DNA from: Glandiceps talaboti
Lineage: Eukaryota; Hemichordata; Enteropneusta; Spengelidae
Reading direction: 5' to 3'
DNA length: 37,500 bases
Assembly: GCF_964340395.1 (NCBI RefSeq)
Contig: NC_135569.1
Span: 5,879,040 to 5,916,539 of the forward strand
The position numbers were made by a program, and so were the translations under genes. This document shows positions 34,870 through 37,500 of the stretch, piece after piece (the stretch's first letter is position 1; every line of letters starts with the position of its first letter). Under the pieces are notes generated by a model. It had not been told where the DNA came from. It worked only from the letters and a program-made list of their open reading frames with translations, and did no database searches.

Positions 34870-35215
34870 ATACAGCCAGTGACAGGCAAGCATTTACAGG
34901 TTGAATTTGTTACAGCCAGAGAAAGTAAACAACTGAATTGTATTAATAACACTTGGCACAGTATGTTGACTTGTATTACATCCATAGTTTGATAAGAATA
35001 GTTTTATGGCCTCTTTACATCTACAAGAAATGCCTGGGGAACTGGAAATTTGTTTGTGAATGTGAACTATTATGTAAAGTGGTCATAAAACTGTAAGTGT
35101 AATAAAGTTTCTGTACTTCCAACATGCTGTGCCAAGTGTTATTAATCCAATTCATTTATTTACATTCTCATTTATAACAAGTTTCATTTGTAAATGCCTA
35201 CCAGTTGAAAGTTGT
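34870..35215. mobile_element. Foldback element with about 100-bp arms
   Basis: The left arm (about 34870-34975) and right arm (about 35110-35215) are inverted copies. The best-paired part is TTAATAACACTTGGCACAG with TATGTTG on the left against CAACATGCTGTGCCAAGTGT on the right. Outward pairing continues to GGCAAGCATTTACA / TGTAAATGCCTACC. Loop about 134 bp. Non-coding. Confidence 0.82.
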
Positions 35216-35490
35216 AGAACAATGCAGTGCTACTTGGTTGCCATGACTCCAGTGGTTTTTTGGTAAATTATTAGTAACCAATAAATTATCTTACTCTAAC
35301 AGTGTTATTTTCAAATCATATCCAAAGTGAATTTTCTACTAATTACTAGACATGACAGCATGCTTTAATAGTTGCAATAACATCTATCAATATGGAAAAA
35401 TAAATTTACCACCAAACACCAAAATGTTGCAGACTGTGCCCCTTTAAATATTATCAATGAATCATTCAATGGAAAGTTACTATGAAATTC

Positions 35491-35755
35491 TATGTGAAAT
35501 GGAAGGTTTTGAGTTGGTTGGTGGGGTTTGCAATATATCTCACTATGTGAAATGGAAGGTTTTGAGTTGGTTGGTGGGGTTTGCAATATATCTCACTATG
35601 TGAAATGGAAGGTTTTGAGTTGGTTGGTGGGGTTTGCAATACATCTCACTATGTGAAATGGAAGGTTTTGAGTTGGTTGGTGGGGTTTGCAATTCATCTC
35701 ACTATGTGAAATGGCAGGTTTTGAGTTGGTTGGTGGGGTTTGCAATTCATCTCAC
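35491..35755. repeat. 53-bp minisatellite, exactly 5 units
   Basis: Units start at 35491, 35544, 35597, 35650 and 35703. Unit: TATGTGAAATGGAAGGTTTT, GAGTTGGTTGGTGGGGTTTG, CAATATATCTCAC. Changes accumulate left to right: units 1-2 identical, unit 3 CAATACATCT, units 4-5 CAATTCATCT, unit 5 also GGCAGG. Period 53 is not a multiple of 3, so frames across it are not coding. Confidence 0.97.
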
Positions 35756-35870
35756 AGTTTAGATAACATACACAATGGGTCTTACATTCCTCTTCACACA
35801 CTTTTCAAGCATCTTTGATATGTTTTACAAGACCGATAACCACCCTGATCATTAGGTATATATGTATGTA

Positions 35871-35872
35871 CA

Positions 35873-35939
<67 letters not shown>

Positions 35940-35958
35940 TCATTCATTCATTCATTCA
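35871..35958. repeat. (CA)n followed by (ATTC)n microsatellite
   Basis: About 65 bp of AC repeats followed by four to five ATTC units. From 35756 to 36560 I see no gene; one short GC-rich hairpin is at 36228-36259. Confidence 0.96.
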
Positions 35959-36227
35959 CAACACTTAAAGATACATGTACATGACTGTCTACACTACACA
36001 ACACCCCTCCCCTTCACCCAAAGTCCATCCCCTCCCCCATTACATTTTCATATAAGTACATCTTTTGGCTGCATTCAACAACCACTCAAATGCTCTCACA
36101 TCCTTGTACTCAATCAGATTTTATCAATGTATACAAAGTCTTATTTTTTCTTGACATCAATGATAACATAGATAATAATGCAGTAATTACAATCTATCCA
36201 AATCATCTTGACGGAACCCAATCCATA

Positions 36228-36259
36228 AGTCCCCGTCCGGACTTCGTCCGGCGGGGACT
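36228..36259. repeat. GC-rich perfect hairpin with CTTCG loop
   Basis: AGTCCCCGTCCGGA / TCCGGCGGGGACT forms a 13-bp stem with one bulged T and a five-base CTTCG loop. It stands out in AT-rich sequence. The AGTCCCCG core recalls the CGGGGACTACGG tail units of the SINE-like element at 21632. Confidence 0.85.
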
Positions 36260-36560
36260 AACAACAGCAAGTCCAGTTTTTGATTAGTTCATTATGATTA
36301 CAACCAGCAGGAACTATAAAACAGTCTTTACAATGCACAAACAAGTTCCACAACCTTTAAATACCAATGCATGATTAAAAAGACCACACTTCTAACATAG
36401 CCATGAAATGTATGGAAACTACAGAATTAGCATGTATGTTTCATGACACAAAGCTCAAAGTAAAACAGCAAACACAAAATAGCAGAATTATTCTAATTAT
36501 CTCCAAATGTATGGATCAAATTACCGCCATTAAAATATTCAAGTCTGCTTCACTTTTCAC

Positions 36561-36566
36561 TTTATT
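36561..36566 (-). terminator. Candidate polyadenylation signal for the right-edge gene
   Basis: AATAAA on the - strand about 86 nt downstream of the stop of the repeat-built protein. Confidence 0.4.
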
Positions 36567-36651
36567 TACACTCGGCTGTGATTTAGTTACATTCTTTACT
36601 TTTACTTGATTAAACTTTGCTATGCGATTTACTTTAAATATTATCACACTG

Positions 36652-37500
36652 TTACAGGACATGGTAAATCCAGACCTCTCCTCTGTTATTTCTTGATCTC
36701 TTCTGATTGTTCTCTCCCAACCTGTCTTGTCTCTCTTCCCTTCCTTTATATACACTATTCATAGCAACTGAAGATACTATATCCCTAGCAACACCATCTT
36801 TCCTCCCTATGGTAACTGAATGTACTTTATCGCTAGCAACTGCATCTTCACTTTGTATAGCAACTGAAGATACTATATCCCTAGCAACACCATCTTCACT
36901 TTCTATAGTAACTGAATGTGCTTTACCCTTTGCAACCATATCCTTGTTATCCCTTACAACTGAATATGTTGTATCCCTGGCAACTGCATCCTTACCATCC
37001 CTAGCAACTACATATACATCATCCCTGGAGGGGATATTTTCAGTAACCCTAACAATGACATCAGCAGCATCCTGAACAAATTCATGAAATTCTCTCAGTT
37101 TTCGGTTAAAATGCCGATTCTTATCTTCATCATTCTCAAACCTGCCCCCATAAAAGTTATTTTCCCATATATCATCTCCATGTCCATCTATCTTCCTCTG
37201 ATCATTCTTCTGGATATCACTGATCCTTTCTGTATCTCTGTCCGGATTATCCTTGATTAAATCCACATCTTCTTTGCTTTCCTTCAATTCCTGCTCCTGA
37301 TCTGCATCCCTATCACCTTGACGACCCTCCTCCATCTCCTCCTCCTCATCGTCATCATCATGTTTCCCCTGTTCTTCAAATGCCCCTACTTCATTGTGTT
37401 CATTCCTGTCTTCTTCATCTCTATCACCTTGATCATCATCATCACCATCACCACCACCATCATCATGTTTCCCCTGTTCTACAAATGCCCCTACTTCATT
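36652..37500 (-). CDS. Unrecognised acidic, internally repetitive protein, C-terminal 282 residues (runs off right edge)
   Basis: Open from the window edge to a TAA stop at 36654-36652, with no splice sites needed inside. Layout from the edge: two copies of NEVGAF[VE]EQGKHDD joined by Asp/Gly/Glu-rich sequence (about 35-residue period, 37500-37345); an acidic charged stretch; a less repetitive segment (DDIWENNFYGGRFENDEDKN, then REFHEFVQDAADVIVRV); five 16-residue repeats with consensus V-[AT]-[IR]-x-x-[EK]-D-x-V-A-[RSK]-x-x-x-x-S (37008-36769); then a basic end. No signal peptide or membrane segment is visible in this part. I do not recognise the family. It could be the last exon of a separate gene, or an alternative last exon of the GOLIM4-like gene, since both are acidic and on the same strand. 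Confidence 0.6.
   Translation of the reverse strand, partial: NEVGAFVEQGKHDDGGGDGDDDDQGDRDEEDRNEHNEVGAFEEQGKHDDDDEEEEMEEGRQGDRDADQEQELKESKEDVDLIKDNPDRDTERISDIQKNDQRKIDGHGDDIWENNFYGGRFENDEDKNRHFNRKLREFHEFVQDAADVIVRVTENIPSRDDVYVVARDGKDAVARDTTYSVVRDNKDMVAKGKAHSVTIESEDGVARDIVSSVAIQSEDAVASDKVHSVTIGRKDGVARDIVSSVAMNSVYKGREERQDRLGENNQKRSRNNRGEVWIYHVL
36769..37008 (-). repeat. Coding 48-bp tandem repeat (5 x 16 residues)
   Basis: Five exact 48-bp periods inside the right-edge reading frame. On the + strand the repeated core is TATCCCTAGCAACACCATCTT-like, with alternate units more alike (…GVARDIVSS twice), which suggests a 96-bp higher-order duplication. Confidence 0.9.

Noticed and set aside
35365-35586. 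73-residue - strand frame over the 53-bp array
   Set aside because: A 53-bp period shifts frame in each unit, so the open stretch is accidental.
34627-36560. Further GOLIM4-like exons upstream of 34626
   Set aside because: I looked for AG/GT-bounded open stretches with charged helical coding on the - strand and found none convincing; the region is repeats and AT-rich non-coding sequence.

Overview
This window comes from a metazoan nuclear genome. It has AT-rich, spliced genes with GT-AG introns, abundant (GT)n/(CT)n microsatellites, many short inverted-repeat (MITE-like) elements, tRNA-derived SINE-like sequence and a LINE fragment. The best-identified gene is a complete CDK11 (PITSLRE kinase) with vertebrate-like sequence. 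A GOLIM4/GPP130-like gene lies next to it. Together with the repeat landscape this suggests a marine invertebrate, perhaps a deuterostome such as a hemichordate or lancelet. The species cannot be settled from sequence alone.

Layout, left to right. 1-1500: intergenic, with a hairpin, a short GC-rich MITE and a (GT)n tract. 1539-1968 (-): coding exon for a small 142-residue two-helix membrane protein with a PPPPY motif and a heptad-repeat tail; its upstream non-coding exon is probably near 2.7-3.0 kb. 2.1-2.4 kb: compound microsatellite. 3.3-4.3 kb: MITE-like sequences. 4.3-4.54 kb: probable CDK11 promoter and non-coding first exon (ETS-like and YY1-like motifs, consensus donor). 6535-20032 (+): fifteen CDK11 coding exons whose phases join into one 786-codon reading frame. 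20033 to about 21.5 kb: CDK11 3'UTR, carrying decayed copies of the last coding exon and a long inverted repeat. 21.6-22.0 kb: two tRNA-like heads with a repeat tail. 22741-23427: a 15-unit, 46-bp hairpin-bearing minisatellite. 24.06-24.55 kb: another MITE. 26744-34626 (-): nine 3' exons (489 codons) of the GOLIM4-like gene; its 5' part lies beyond the right edge. 34.4-35.8 kb: a near-perfect hairpin, a longer foldback and a 53-bp x5 minisatellite. 36652-37500 (-): the 3' end of an unrecognised acidic, internally repetitive protein that runs off the right edge.

The genes do not form an operon or pathway. CDK11 (transcription and splicing kinase, partner of cyclin L) and the GOLIM4-like Golgi membrane protein are convergent neighbours separated by a repeat-rich interval. 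What stands out is how often short duplications and foldback elements touch the CDK11 gene. The 3' splice site of exon 2 is followed backwards into its intron by three copies of the same 32-bp segment. The exon 4 donor is duplicated 44 bp downstream. Exon 11 (catalytic loop and activation segment) is flanked by 108-bp direct repeats with two mismatches. The terminal exon has been copied twice into the 3'UTR. I found no evidence for a wholly new molecular system. The best candidates for something undescribed are the repeat-built protein at the right edge, the intronic hairpin at 34370-34523 and the exon-edge duplications in CDK11.
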